From the NCBI GenBank assembly GCA_034437215.1, contig DAOTVC010000047.1:1-62149 (forward strand): a DNA stretch of 62,149 bases, in the 5' to 3' direction. The translations under genes were made by a program, and so were the position numbers. The notes beneath the pieces were generated by a model. That model was not told where the DNA came from. It saw nothing but the letters and a program-made list of their open reading frames with translations, and made no database searches. Shown piece by piece: positions 43,068 through 51,789 of this stretch (position 1 is its first letter; every line of letters starts with the position of its first letter). This stretch comes from DAOTVC01 sp034437215 (GTDB lineage Bacteria; Chloroflexota; Anaerolineae; B4-G1; SLSP01).

Positions 43068-44108
43068 ATGGCACGTATTTTTGACGTCATTGAGTATGTT
43101 GACGAAGGGCGTATGGAGCTCGTGCACCGCATCCCCGAGCGGGGCTCGGGCGATTTTCGCATCGGCTCGCAGCTGATCGTACGCGAGGGTCAGGCTGCCG
43201 TCTTCTATCGGGACGGTAAAGCCCTGGACACCTTCGGTCCGGGCCGGCACACCATCACCACGGCCAACATTCCTCTCCTTGTCGACATCGTCGGCAAGGC
43301 GTTCTCGAACCAGACCCCCTTCAAGGCCGAGGTCTATTTCGTCACCCTGCGCGAGATCACGGACATGAAGTGGGGCACGTCCCAACCCATCACCATCCCC
43401 GACCCCGTTCTGGGTATGGCGCGGGTGACGGGATACGGCACCTACGCCATTCAGATCACCGATCCGCAGCTTTTCGTGGCCAAGATCGTGGGCACGCAGG
43501 GGCTCTATCGCACGCGGGATATCGAGGGCTTCTTCCGCAGCATCATCCTCAGCCGCATGATGGACCTTATCGGCGAGATGGGCAAGTCCGTCATTCAGAT
43601 GGCGGCTTTCGTGGAGGAGCTGGCTGCCGGCGTGCGGGCCAAGGCCGGGCAGGAGTTTGCCGCTCGCGGTGTGACCCTCAACTCCTTCTACGTGGAGTCC
43701 ATCTCCCCCACCGAGGAGACGGCCAAGGCCATCGATGCCCGGGCAGCGATGGGCGCCATCGGCGACATGAACGCCTACATGATGTACCAGGGCGCTCAAG
43801 CGATGCGGGATGCCGCCCAGAATCCCAGCGGCGGGGTTGCTTCCACCGGGGTGGGGCTCGGAGCAGGCATGGGCTTGGGAGGCGCGATGGCCCAGATGAT
43901 GAACCAGTCCGTGCAGGGCGGACAGCAAGCCGCTCCTGCTGCTCCTGCGGCTTCGTCTGCACCGGCGACGCCCGAGACGGTAGAGGACGTGCAGGCCCTG
44001 CTCGACAATCTCGACGCTCGCCTGGCTGCAGGTGAGATCAGCGAGAAGGTCTACGATCGCCTCTACACCAAGTGGGAGAAGCGCCTGGACGAGATGCAGA
44101 AGCCGTAA
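43068..44108 (+). CDS. SPFH-domain protein with C-terminal SHOCT-like helix (YdjI-like)
   Basis: A 346-aa protein. Residues about 1-240 form the SPFH/virion-core-like domain (RIGSQLIVREGQAAVFYRDG, then FGPGRHTITTANIPLL; FKAEVYFVTLREITDMKWGT). A Gly/Ala/Met-rich linker follows (about 265-300). The C-terminal helix pair VQALLDNLDARLAAGEISEK resembles SHOCT. YdjI-like relatives usually end in a zinc ribbon, which is missing here. There is no transmembrane segment. RBS ACAGGAGG precedes ATG 43068. Confidence 0.88.
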   Translation: MARIFDVIEYVDEGRMELVHRIPERGSGDFRIGSQLIVREGQAAVFYRDGKALDTFGPGRHTITTANIPLLVDIVGKAFSNQTPFKAEVYFVTLREITDMKWGTSQPITIPDPVLGMARVTGYGTYAIQITDPQLFVAKIVGTQGLYRTRDIEGFFRSIILSRMMDLIGEMGKSVIQMAAFVEELAAGVRAKAGQEFAARGVTLNSFYVESISPTEETAKAIDARAAMGAIGDMNAYMMYQGAQAMRDAAQNPSGGVASTGVGLGAGMGLGGAMAQMMNQSVQGGQQAAPAAPAASSAPATPETVEDVQALLDNLDARLAAGEISEKVYDRLYTKWEKRLDEMQKP

Positions 44109-44134
44109 CTGCTGCCTGCCTACGTCTCTCTCCG

Positions 44135-44166
44135 CCCCCCTTCTTTCTCCAAGGAAGGGGGGTTTT
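44135..44166 (+). terminator. Intrinsic terminator after the SPFH gene
   Basis: Stem CCCCCCTTC/GAAGGGGGG (9 bp) with a 10-nt loop, then TTTTCGTTT. Confidence 0.85.
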
Positions 44167-44214
44167 CGTTTGCCCCTCTCTTCTTGATTCTAATACAACT
44201 CCTACGCTTGCGCG

Positions 44215-44243
44215 TTGACTTTCGTCCTCCGGCGTGCTATAAT
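44215..44243 (+). promoter_or_regulatory. Strong sigma70-type promoter of the pdh cluster
   Basis: TTGACT, a 17-nt spacer and TATAAT are near-consensus. They lie about 80 bp before the pdhA ATG. Confidence 0.8.
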
Positions 44244-44325
44244 TAAAAAGATCAAGCTAATATAAAAGATATCTCACGCGAGATATTGTCGATTGATTTC
44301 CAGCACCACTTAAGGAGGGCAACAG

Positions 44326-45417
44326 ATGCCTAGAAAAGTGATCGACTTGGAGTACCGGGTGGAGCACCTTTCCATTCTGGATAAGGATGGCAAGGTCGAC
44401 GAGGACCTGGAACCCGATATCCCCGATGAGCTGCTCCTGAAGATGTACCGCTCCATGTTGCTGGCGCGGCGCTTCGACGAGCGGATGTTGAAACTACAGC
44501 GTCAGGGGCGCATCGGCACCTTCGCGCCCGTGAAGGGGCAGGAGGCAGCCCAGTTGGGCTCCATCGCCCTTCTGAACGAAGACGACTGGATGGTCCCCGC
44601 CTTTCGGGAGACGGCTGCCGAGCTCTGGCGGGGGCGCAAAATGGAGAATATCCTGCTCTACTTCGGTGGCTACGAGGAGGGGGGGGAGGTTTCGGAGGGC
44701 GTCAACAACCTACCGATTTCCGTGCCTGTGGGCTCCCAGATGCTCCACGCCGTAGGCATCGCCTGGGGCATCAAGTATCGCGAGGAGAAGCAGGTGGTCA
44801 TCACCTACTTCGGTGACGGCGCCACCTCCCAGGGCGATTTCCACGAGGCCCTGAACTTTGCCGGAGTCTTCCAGCTGCCCGTGATCTTCCTGAATCAGAA
44901 CAACCAGTGGGCCATCTCCGTGTCCCGCGAGCGCCAGACGAGCTCGCAGACGTTGGCTCAGAAGGCGCTAGGACAGGGAGTCCCCGGTATTCAGGTGGAT
45001 GGCAACGATATCCTCGCCGTCTACGTGGCTACGCAGGAGGCGGTGGAGCGGGCGCGTAAGGGTGAGGGGCCGACGATGATCGAGGCGGTGACCTACCGTA
45101 TGTCCGTGCACACCACGGCGGACGATCCCACCCGCTACCGTGAGGAGGAGGAGGTCAAGGAGTGGGAGGAGCGCGATCCCCTCGACCGCTTCCAGATCTA
45201 TCTCAAGGAGAAGGGGCTGCTGACCGACGAGAAGATCGCGGAGCTCGAGGAAGAGGTCGATAAGGAGATCCGCGAGGCCGTGCAGGTCGCCGAAGAGAAG
45301 ATGGAGGACGAAGCCGATCCGCTGCTCATGTTCAAGTACGATTACGCCGAGATGCCCCCCTATCTCGAGGAGCAGCGGGAAGCGATGAAGGAACGGCTGC
45401 AGGAGAAGGAGGCGTAA
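44326..45417 (+). CDS. pdhA: Pyruvate dehydrogenase E1 component, alpha subunit
   Basis: A 363-aa thiamine-diphosphate enzyme subunit of the alpha2beta2 type. The ThDP/Mg2+ motif runs from GDGATSQGDFHEALNFAG to FLNQNN. The phosphorylation-loop-equivalent MSVHTTADDPTRYR is present. It decarboxylates pyruvate (or a related 2-oxoacid) and passes acetyl to E2. A branched-chain 2-oxoacid substrate is not fully excluded. RBS AAGGAGG precedes the ATG. The next gene begins 2 bp after the stop. Confidence 0.93.
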   Translation: MPRKVIDLEYRVEHLSILDKDGKVDEDLEPDIPDELLLKMYRSMLLARRFDERMLKLQRQGRIGTFAPVKGQEAAQLGSIALLNEDDWMVPAFRETAAELWRGRKMENILLYFGGYEEGGEVSEGVNNLPISVPVGSQMLHAVGIAWGIKYREEKQVVITYFGDGATSQGDFHEALNFAGVFQLPVIFLNQNNQWAISVSRERQTSSQTLAQKALGQGVPGIQVDGNDILAVYVATQEAVERARKGEGPTMIEAVTYRMSVHTTADDPTRYREEEEVKEWEERDPLDRFQIYLKEKGLLTDEKIAELEEEVDKEIREAVQVAEEKMEDEADPLLMFKYDYAEMPPYLEEQREAMKERLQEKEA

Positions 45418-45419
45418 CG

Positions 45420-46400
45420 ATGGCCAAGATGACAATGGTACAGGCTTTGAATACGGCTCTCCATCAGGAGATGGAGAAGGACGATCGGGTCATTGTGCTG
45501 GGCGAGGACGTGGGTATCGATGGCGGTGTCTTCCGGGTAACCGACGGGCTCTACGAGGAGTTTGGTGAGGACCGTTCCGTGGACACCCCGCTCGCGGAGT
45601 CGGCTATCGTCGGCATGGCGATAGGAATGGCGGTCTACGGATTGCGACCCGTCGCCGAGATCCAGTTCTCCGGTTTCGCTTATCAGGGCTTTGCCCAGAT
45701 TGAGCAGCATATGGCGCGTCTCCGCAACCGTTCGGCGGGACGTTTCCACGTGCCCATGGTTCTCCGCATGCCCTATGCCGGAGGGGTACGGGCGCTGGAG
45801 CACCACTCCGAGAGTCGGGAAGCTTACTATGCGCATACCCCGGGCTTGAAGGTCGTGATCCCCTCAGGGCCCCGGAACGCCCGGGCGCTGCTGGTCAGCG
45901 CCATCCGCGATCCCGATCCTGTGATCTTTATGGAGCCCAAATCCATCTACCGGGCCTTCCGTGAGGAGGTGCCCGAGGAGGAGGAGACCATCCCGATTGG
46001 GCAGTCCCAAAAGGTGCGCGAGGGAGGGGCTATCACTTTTGTCTCCTACGGCGCCATGCTGCGCCCCACCTTGGAGGCTGCCGACCGGCTGCAGGAGGAG
46101 GACGGGGTGGAGGCGGAGATTATCGACCTGCTGACCATCTCGCCCCTGGACGACTCCCTCTTCACGGAGTCGGTGCGGAAGACGGGTCGGTGCGTGATCG
46201 TCAATGAGGCGCCACGGAGTTTCGGCCCTGCTGCGGAGATCATCGCGCGTCTCAACGAGAAGTCCTTCTGGTATCTCGAAGCGCCCATCCAGCGCGTGAC
46301 GGGTTACGACGTGATCTTCCCCCTCTTCGCACGGGAGCAGGCCTACCTGCCCGACGCGGAGCGGGTGGTGCGGGCGGCGCGTGAGGCACTGAATGCCTGA
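45420..46400 (+). CDS. pdhB: Pyruvate dehydrogenase E1 component, beta subunit
   Basis: A 326-aa transketolase-like beta subunit. GEDVGIDGGVFRVTDGL near the N-terminus contains the activating Glu. MRMPYAGGVRALEHHSES-type sequence (LRMPYAGGVRALEHHSES, about 117-134) and VIPSGPRNARALL are typical of the family. It forms the heterotetramer with pdhA. Confidence 0.95.
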   Translation: MAKMTMVQALNTALHQEMEKDDRVIVLGEDVGIDGGVFRVTDGLYEEFGEDRSVDTPLAESAIVGMAIGMAVYGLRPVAEIQFSGFAYQGFAQIEQHMARLRNRSAGRFHVPMVLRMPYAGGVRALEHHSESREAYYAHTPGLKVVIPSGPRNARALLVSAIRDPDPVIFMEPKSIYRAFREEVPEEEETIPIGQSQKVREGGAITFVSYGAMLRPTLEAADRLQEEDGVEAEIIDLLTISPLDDSLFTESVRKTGRCVIVNEAPRSFGPAAEIIARLNEKSFWYLEAPIQRVTGYDVIFPLFAREQAYLPDAERVVRAAREALNA

Positions 46401-46444
46401 GGCAACGTTCGTGGTCTATACGGAGCAACAAGGGGAGGAAACCT

Positions 46445-47845
46445 ATGGCTAAGGAGTTCAAGCTCCCGGATCTGGGAGAGGGTATTCATGAAGGAGAGGT
46501 CCTCGACGTCAAGGTCTCCAAGGGGGATCAGGTCGAGGAGGATCAGACGATTCTGGAGGTGGAGACGGATAAGGCTGCGGTGGAGATCCCCTCTCCTTAC
46601 AGCGACATCGTGACGGACATCCGTGTGGAGCCCGGCGACGTCGTCCACGTGGGCGACGTGCTCATGACCTTTGGGGGGACGGGGGACAACGTGCCTCAGG
46701 AGAAGGCCGAGGAGCCCGAGCCGGAGGAAGCCGAGGAGCCCGAGCCGGAGGAAGCCGAGGAGCCCGAAGGGGCCGAACGTCCCGCCAAGGCACCCCCGAA
46801 AGAGCGTGAGGAGCGCGAACGGGGCGAGCCAAAGCGCGAGGGTGTCGTGCCTGCTGCGCCTTCCACCCGCCGTATCGCCCGGGAGCTGGGCGTCGATCTG
46901 CACGACGTCCCGCCGAGTGGACCTGGGGGCCGGGTGACGACCAAGGACGTGCGGGCGTACGCCGAAGGCGAGCGTCCGGAAAAGGCCCCCGAGCGCGAGG
47001 AGAGGGCTCCCGAGCGCGAGGAGCGCGAACGCAAACCCCTGCTCATGGGGGTCTCCACCTGGGAGGAGCCGCCCTCCCTGCCGACGTTCGAGAAGTTCGG
47101 AGACGTGGAGCGGGTCCCGCTGCGCTCGGTGCGGCGGGCCACGGCCCGGCAGATGGCCCTCGCCTGGTCTCAGATCCCGCACGTCAGCACCGAAGATCTG
47201 GTCGACATCACCGAGTTGGAGAGGCTGCGCCGGCGCTACAAGGACGAGGTCGACGAGCAGGGGGGCAGTTTGACCCTGACCGTCTTTGCTCTCAAGGCCT
47301 TGACCAACGCCCTGAAGCAGCACCCCAAGTTCAACGCCAGCCTCGACGTCGCGAAAGAGGAGATCGTCATCAAGAAGTACTACAACATCGGTGTGGCGGT
47401 CGATAGCGAGCGGGGGCTCATCGTCCCGGTGATTCGGGATGTGGACCGCAAGAGCATCCTCGAACTCTCTCAGGAGTTAGCGGAGCTCGTCGAGCGCACC
47501 CGCAAGGGTGAGGCGGGCCTCGAGGATATGCAAGGGGGCACGCTCACCATTACCAACATCGGACCGCTGGGTGGCACGAGCTTCGCGCCTATCATCAACT
47601 TCCCCGAGGTCGCCATTCTCGGCTTGGCTCAGGCGAATATCCAGCCGGTGGCACGCCGCCGGGATCTTGGGCCTGGGGAATCTTATGACTCCCTTACCGA
47701 GGGCTACGACTTCGTGCCGCGGTTGATGCTGCCCCTCATCCTCTCCTTCGATCACCGGGTCAACGACGGGGCGGAGGCACAGCGTTTCATGAATGCCCTG
47801 ATCGAGCAGTTCGAGAATCCTGAGAAACTGTTGCTGGGGCTTTAA
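46445..47845 (+). CDS. pdhC: Dihydrolipoyl acetyltransferase (E2) of the 2-oxoacid dehydrogenase complex
   Basis: A 466-aa protein: one lipoyl domain (1-80; lipoylated Lys43 in ETDKAAVE), a Glu/Pro-rich linker with an internal direct repeat (EAEEPEPE), a peripheral-subunit-binding domain (about 138-175; PSTRRIARELGVDLHDV), a second flexible linker and the catalytic domain (about 225-466). The catalytic motif DHRVNDGA is present. It transfers acetyl from lipoyl to CoA and forms the complex core. RBS GGGGAGG lies upstream of the ATG. Confidence 0.95.
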   Translation: MAKEFKLPDLGEGIHEGEVLDVKVSKGDQVEEDQTILEVETDKAAVEIPSPYSDIVTDIRVEPGDVVHVGDVLMTFGGTGDNVPQEKAEEPEPEEAEEPEPEEAEEPEGAERPAKAPPKEREERERGEPKREGVVPAAPSTRRIARELGVDLHDVPPSGPGGRVTTKDVRAYAEGERPEKAPEREERAPEREERERKPLLMGVSTWEEPPSLPTFEKFGDVERVPLRSVRRATARQMALAWSQIPHVSTEDLVDITELERLRRRYKDEVDEQGGSLTLTVFALKALTNALKQHPKFNASLDVAKEEIVIKKYYNIGVAVDSERGLIVPVIRDVDRKSILELSQELAELVERTRKGEAGLEDMQGGTLTITNIGPLGGTSFAPIINFPEVAILGLAQANIQPVARRRDLGPGESYDSLTEGYDFVPRLMLPLILSFDHRVNDGAEAQRFMNALIEQFENPEKLLLGL

Positions 47846-47922
47846 CATACTGTTGGATGGCAGCAGGAGGGCGGCTGCTCTCCTGCTGCCGCATGATACC
47901 AGAACGAGAATAGAGGGTTGGA

Positions 47923-48324
47923 ATGGACGCCAAGATTGAGAAGACGGACGCGGAGTGGAAGGCCGAGCTGACCGAAGAAGAGTATCGCGTCATGCGGCAG
48001 AAGGGGACGGAGCGCGCCTTTACCGGGGAGTACCACGATCTCGAGGAGGAGGGGCTCTATCGCTGCGCCGCCTGTGGTCAGCCACTCTTCGATTCGGAGA
48101 CGAAATTCCACTCCGGTTCGGGGTGGCCCAGCTTCTACGCGCCCGTAGATGGGGAGAAGGTCGAGACGGAGAAGGATCGCAGCTTCCTCATGGTGCGCAC
48201 CGAGGTCAAGTGCAGCCGTTGTGGGGCCCACCTGGGCCACGTCTTCGAGGACGGGCCGGAGCCGACGGGCCTGCGCTACTGCATCAACTCCGTCGCGCTG
48301 GACTTTGAGCCGGAGGCGGAGTAA
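47923..48324 (+). CDS. msrB: Methionine-R-sulfoxide reductase B
   Basis: A 133-aa enzyme that reduces methionine-R-sulfoxide in proteins. Zinc pairs are CAAC and CSRC. The substrate motif SGSGWPSFY and catalytic Cys120 in RYCINS are intact. It lies between E2 and the dihydrolipoamide dehydrogenase, an unusual insertion into a pdh cluster. Confidence 0.97.
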   Translation: MDAKIEKTDAEWKAELTEEEYRVMRQKGTERAFTGEYHDLEEEGLYRCAACGQPLFDSETKFHSGSGWPSFYAPVDGEKVETEKDRSFLMVRTEVKCSRCGAHLGHVFEDGPEPTGLRYCINSVALDFEPEAE

Positions 48325-48449
48325 CTCTGCAGACAGTGTGTCGCCGGTTAGACTTGCATAATTCACATGGGTGTTTCACCTCAGTTATCATCAGGCTCGT
48401 AGTGGGCGATTTATCGCCGTACAAGCGGGCGTGCAACCCATTTGAGATG

Positions 48450-48560
48450 GGTGTGTTTCACTTGAGTTAAACCGAGGTGTGAAACGTAAAACGTGAGGGC
48501 TTCGCGTTTCACGCTTTACGTTTCAGCCATGGATAGCTCACAACTGGATTGAAACACACC
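48450..48560 (+). repeat. Palindromic repeat element, family C (full copy)
   Basis: The left end is GGGTGTGTTTCACTTGAGTT and the right end, inverted, is GGGTGTGTTTCAATCCAGTT. The centre is a palindrome of GTGAAACGTAAAACGTGA type. It is opposite in orientation to 1485-1602 and lies in the 280-bp gap between msrB and lpd. Confidence 0.8.
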
Positions 48561-48604
48561 CATTTGAGATACACCCGATTCACAGTTGAAAGGAGAACTA
48601 CCCT

Positions 48605-50053
48605 ATGGTGATGGGCGAATTCACACAGGATACGGAGCTGGTTGTTATCGGCGGGGGACCGGGGGGGTATGCCGCCGCTTTTCGCGCTGCCGACCTGGGC
48701 CTCGACGTGACCATGGTCAATTTGGACGAGCGCCCGGGCGGGGTCTGCCTCTTTCGCGGCTGCATCCCTACGAAGGCGCTGCTCTACCTCACGCACGTGC
48801 TCAACGATGCTCGGGACATGGAAAATCTGGGCATCCACTTCGAGGAGCCGGAGGTCGAGCTGGACAAGGTGCGCAGCTGGAAGGAGCGGGTGGTCAACCG
48901 CCTCACCCGCGGGTTGATGACCTTGACCAAGCAGCGGAAGATTCAGTACCTGCAGGCGCGGGCCATCTTTGAGAATTCCAACACCGTCCGCCTGGAGGGG
49001 GAGGGGGTGGAGATCTCGCGGCTGAAGTTCGAGAACGCGATCATCGCGACCGGCTCTCGTCCCCGACCCTTGCCGGGTATGGAGTTCGAGGTAGGGAGCC
49101 GCATCATGGATTCCACAGAGGCCTTGAATCTCGAGGAGATCCCCGAGACGCTGCTCGTCGTGGGGGGAGGCTACGTGGGGTTGGAGCTGGGCTCGGTCTA
49201 CGCCACCTTGGGCAGCAAGGTGACGGTGGTGGAGATGCTCGATCGCCTGCTGCCCATGACCGATTCCGACCTGGTGAAACCCCTCATCAAGCGCATTCAA
49301 CAGCTCTTCGAGAAGAGCTACACGAGCACGAAGGTCGCCGACATGCAGGAGCACGACGACTACGTCGAGGTCACCCTGGAGGGGGAAGAGGTGGCGGAGC
49401 AGAGCCAGCGTTTCGACAAGGTGCTCGTCGCCATCGGCCGGCTCCACAACTCCGACGACCTGGGCTTGGAGAACACGAAGGTCGAGGTGCAGGATGATGG
49501 CGCCATCGCCGTCGATGAGCAGCGAAGGACCGCAGATCCCCACATCTACGCCATCGGTGACGTCGTGGGAGGGGCCATGCTGGCCCACAAGGCCATGCGC
49601 GAGGGGAAGGTGGCGGCGGAAGCCATCGCCGGTGAACCGGCTGCCTACGACGTGCGGGCCATTCCCGCGGTCGTCTACACCGACCCGCAGATCGCCTGGG
49701 CCGGGGTGCTGGAACGCGACGCTCAGGAGCAGGGGCGCGAGGTCAAGGTCGCCCGCTTCCCCTGGACGGCGTCGGGGCGTGCCGTGACCATGGAGGCCAC
49801 CGAGGGCCTGACGAAGCTGGTGCTCGAGCCCGAGACGGAGCGCGTCATCGGCATGGGGATCGTGGGGCGCGACGCCGGGGAGTTAATCGGTGAGGGGGTC
49901 CTGGCTATCGAGATGGGCGCCGTCGCCGAGGATCTGGCCCTGACCGTCCACCCGCATCCCACGCTCTCCGAGACGGAGGGTGAGGCCGCCGAGGCCTTCC
50001 TGGGGGAAGCCACCCACATCCTCGCGGGTAAATCGAAGCGGAAGAAGAAGTAG
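48605..50053 (+). CDS. lpdA: Dihydrolipoamide dehydrogenase (E3)
   Basis: A 482-aa FAD-dependent disulfide oxidoreductase that reoxidises E2 lipoyl groups with NAD+. It has an FAD-binding motif near the N-terminus (VVIGGGPGGYAAAFRA), redox pair Cys48/Cys53 (GGVCLFRGC), an NAD-binding GGGYVGLELGSVYATLG, and the C-terminal HPHPTLSE with the active-site His-Glu. RBS AAAGGAG lies 9 nt before ATG 48605; ATG 48611 is possible. Confidence 0.95.
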   Translation: MVMGEFTQDTELVVIGGGPGGYAAAFRAADLGLDVTMVNLDERPGGVCLFRGCIPTKALLYLTHVLNDARDMENLGIHFEEPEVELDKVRSWKERVVNRLTRGLMTLTKQRKIQYLQARAIFENSNTVRLEGEGVEISRLKFENAIIATGSRPRPLPGMEFEVGSRIMDSTEALNLEEIPETLLVVGGGYVGLELGSVYATLGSKVTVVEMLDRLLPMTDSDLVKPLIKRIQQLFEKSYTSTKVADMQEHDDYVEVTLEGEEVAEQSQRFDKVLVAIGRLHNSDDLGLENTKVEVQDDGAIAVDEQRRTADPHIYAIGDVVGGAMLAHKAMREGKVAAEAIAGEPAAYDVRAIPAVVYTDPQIAWAGVLERDAQEQGREVKVARFPWTASGRAVTMEATEGLTKLVLEPETERVIGMGIVGRDAGELIGEGVLAIEMGAVAEDLALTVHPHPTLSETEGEAAEAFLGEATHILAGKSKRKKK

Positions 50054-50064
50054 TTGGGTGCTTC

Positions 50065-50113
50065 AGCGCTCCCGATCACGTATCAGGCCTGATATGTGAT
50101 CGGGAGCGCTTTT
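50065..50113 (+). terminator. Intrinsic terminator of lpdA
   Basis: A 23-bp stem (arms 50065-50087 and 50088-50110) with one mismatch and essentially no loop, followed by TTTT. Confidence 0.85.
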
Positions 50114-50139
50114 CGGTGTTTGGTTGAGGATCTTTCCCT

Positions 50140-50167
50140 TTGACCCCTCTCTGTTTGTACCTATAAT
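50140..50167 (+). promoter_or_regulatory. Promoter of the PAS histidine kinase
   Basis: TTGACC, a 16-nt spacer and TATAAT. The start codon lies about 45 bp downstream. Confidence 0.75.
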
Positions 50168-50211
50168 AGTCCCGTGCCGCCGTCATATATTAGGGATACT
50201 GTGGTGATGTG

Positions 50212-51780
50212 ATGACCGAGGCCGCTGACAGCCCAAAACCACAGAAAGTCAGGGGGGTGGGTGAACAACACCCCTTCGCTTCCTCCTGCTCTTACTGTCC
50301 GGTATGGTTCACCTCTCCTGAGGGGATCCAGACGCTGGACGTGATGCAGACCCTTCTGGACGCCTATCCAGATCACGCGCTGCTTCTTGACGATGAGGGG
50401 ATCATCCTGGCTGCCAATCTCTCTGCTGCGAGCTACCTGGGGATTCCTCGTGATGAGCTCCTGGGACGTTGTTTCTTTGACTTGGACATGCTCGATCCGG
50501 AGATCGCCGAGGAGCGGCGTCAGCGTGTTAGGGAGGTGTTGCGCACCGGTGAGCCGACCCACTATCGCCGTAGAGGGGACGATGACCTCTTCGATATTGC
50601 CCTGCGACCTGTGCATGGCCCTCAAGGAGAGCCGCAGTGGCTGGGTGTCTTCGCCCACGACGTCACCGAAGAGGTGCGTACCCAGGAGGCGCTTCAACAG
50701 AGCGAGGCGCGTCTGCGCCTCGTCGCCGACTTCACCTACGATTGCGAGTACTGGATCAATCCCGATGGAGATTTCATCTACGTCTCGCCTTCCTGCGAAC
50801 GGGTCACGGGCTACTCGCTGGAGGAGTTCCGGAATCAACCCGGGCTCCTGGCCTCCATCATTCATCCCGAAGATCGAGAGGAGATGCTGGCCCATCTTGA
50901 GGACTTGAAGGATGAGAAGCCCTTCTCCAGGGAGTTTCGCATCATCCGTGGCGATGACCGCCTGCGCTGGGTTGGACACGTCTGCCAACCGGTCTATGAC
51001 GCGCAGGGTCGTTGGTGTGGTCGGCGGGCGAGCAACCGGGACATCACGGAGCGCCGACGGGTGGAAGAAGCCCTGCGCCAACAGGCGGTGGAGCTGCAGG
51101 CCCGCAACGCCGAGCTGGACGCCTATGCCCATACGGTCGCCCACGATCTCAAGGGGCCGTTGAGCCTCGTCGTGGGCTATGCCGAACTCCTGGCGATGGA
51201 TGCCGGAGCCACCCCTCCCGAGGATCTGCAGATGGCCCTGGAGGCGATGCGGCATAGTGCCTGGAAGATGGCCGATATCATCGATAACCTCCTCTTGTTA
51301 GCCAGCACGCGCAGCATGGCGGTTTCGGCAATCCCCTTGAACATGGAGGGGATCATTGCCGAGGTGCGACGCCGCCTCCAGGCCATGATCGATCGCTACG
51401 ACGCCCGGATCTCACTGCCGCGTTCCTGGCCTGCGGCCCTCGGCTATCCCCCCTGGGTGGAGGAGGTCTGGATCAACTATCTGACCAACGCTATGAAGTA
51501 TGGGGGCACACCGCCGCTCATCCAGTTGGGCGCGGAGATCCTCAACGCCGAGGAGGTCTGCTTCTGGGTGCAGGATAGCGGTCCGGGGATTCCGGAGGAT
51601 AAGCAGGCGGAGCTCTTCAAGCCCTTCAAGCGACTGCAGACGGACTCCGGCAGTGGACACGGTCTGGGCCTCTCCATCGTCCTGCGTATCGTCGAGCGGT
51701 TGGGTGGGCGGGTCGGGGTGGAGAGCGAGATGGGTGAGGGGAGCCGCTTTTACTTTACGTTGCCACGAGCACTTTCATAA
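50212..51780 (+). CDS. Soluble PAS-PAS sensor histidine kinase
   Basis: A 522-aa protein without membrane segments. It starts at ATG 50212 (GTG 50209 is equally possible; the RBS is weak). First PAS about 45-165 (LLDAYPDHALLLDDEGIILA), second PAS about 165-285 (ADFTYDCEYWINPDGDFIYV), HisKA with His311 in HTVAHDLKGPLSLV, then the ATPase domain with WINYLTNAMKYG, QDSGPGIP and GHGLGLSI. No response regulator is adjacent. The next gene starts 9 bp after its stop, so signalling may be tied to the Fe-S protein. Confidence 0.93.
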   Translation: MTEAADSPKPQKVRGVGEQHPFASSCSYCPVWFTSPEGIQTLDVMQTLLDAYPDHALLLDDEGIILAANLSAASYLGIPRDELLGRCFFDLDMLDPEIAEERRQRVREVLRTGEPTHYRRRGDDDLFDIALRPVHGPQGEPQWLGVFAHDVTEEVRTQEALQQSEARLRLVADFTYDCEYWINPDGDFIYVSPSCERVTGYSLEEFRNQPGLLASIIHPEDREEMLAHLEDLKDEKPFSREFRIIRGDDRLRWVGHVCQPVYDAQGRWCGRRASNRDITERRRVEEALRQQAVELQARNAELDAYAHTVAHDLKGPLSLVVGYAELLAMDAGATPPEDLQMALEAMRHSAWKMADIIDNLLLLASTRSMAVSAIPLNMEGIIAEVRRRLQAMIDRYDARISLPRSWPAALGYPPWVEEVWINYLTNAMKYGGTPPLIQLGAEILNAEEVCFWVQDSGPGIPEDKQAELFKPFKRLQTDSGSGHGLGLSIVLRIVERLGGRVGVESEMGEGSRFYFTLPRALS

Positions 51781-51789
51781 GGAGTTTCC

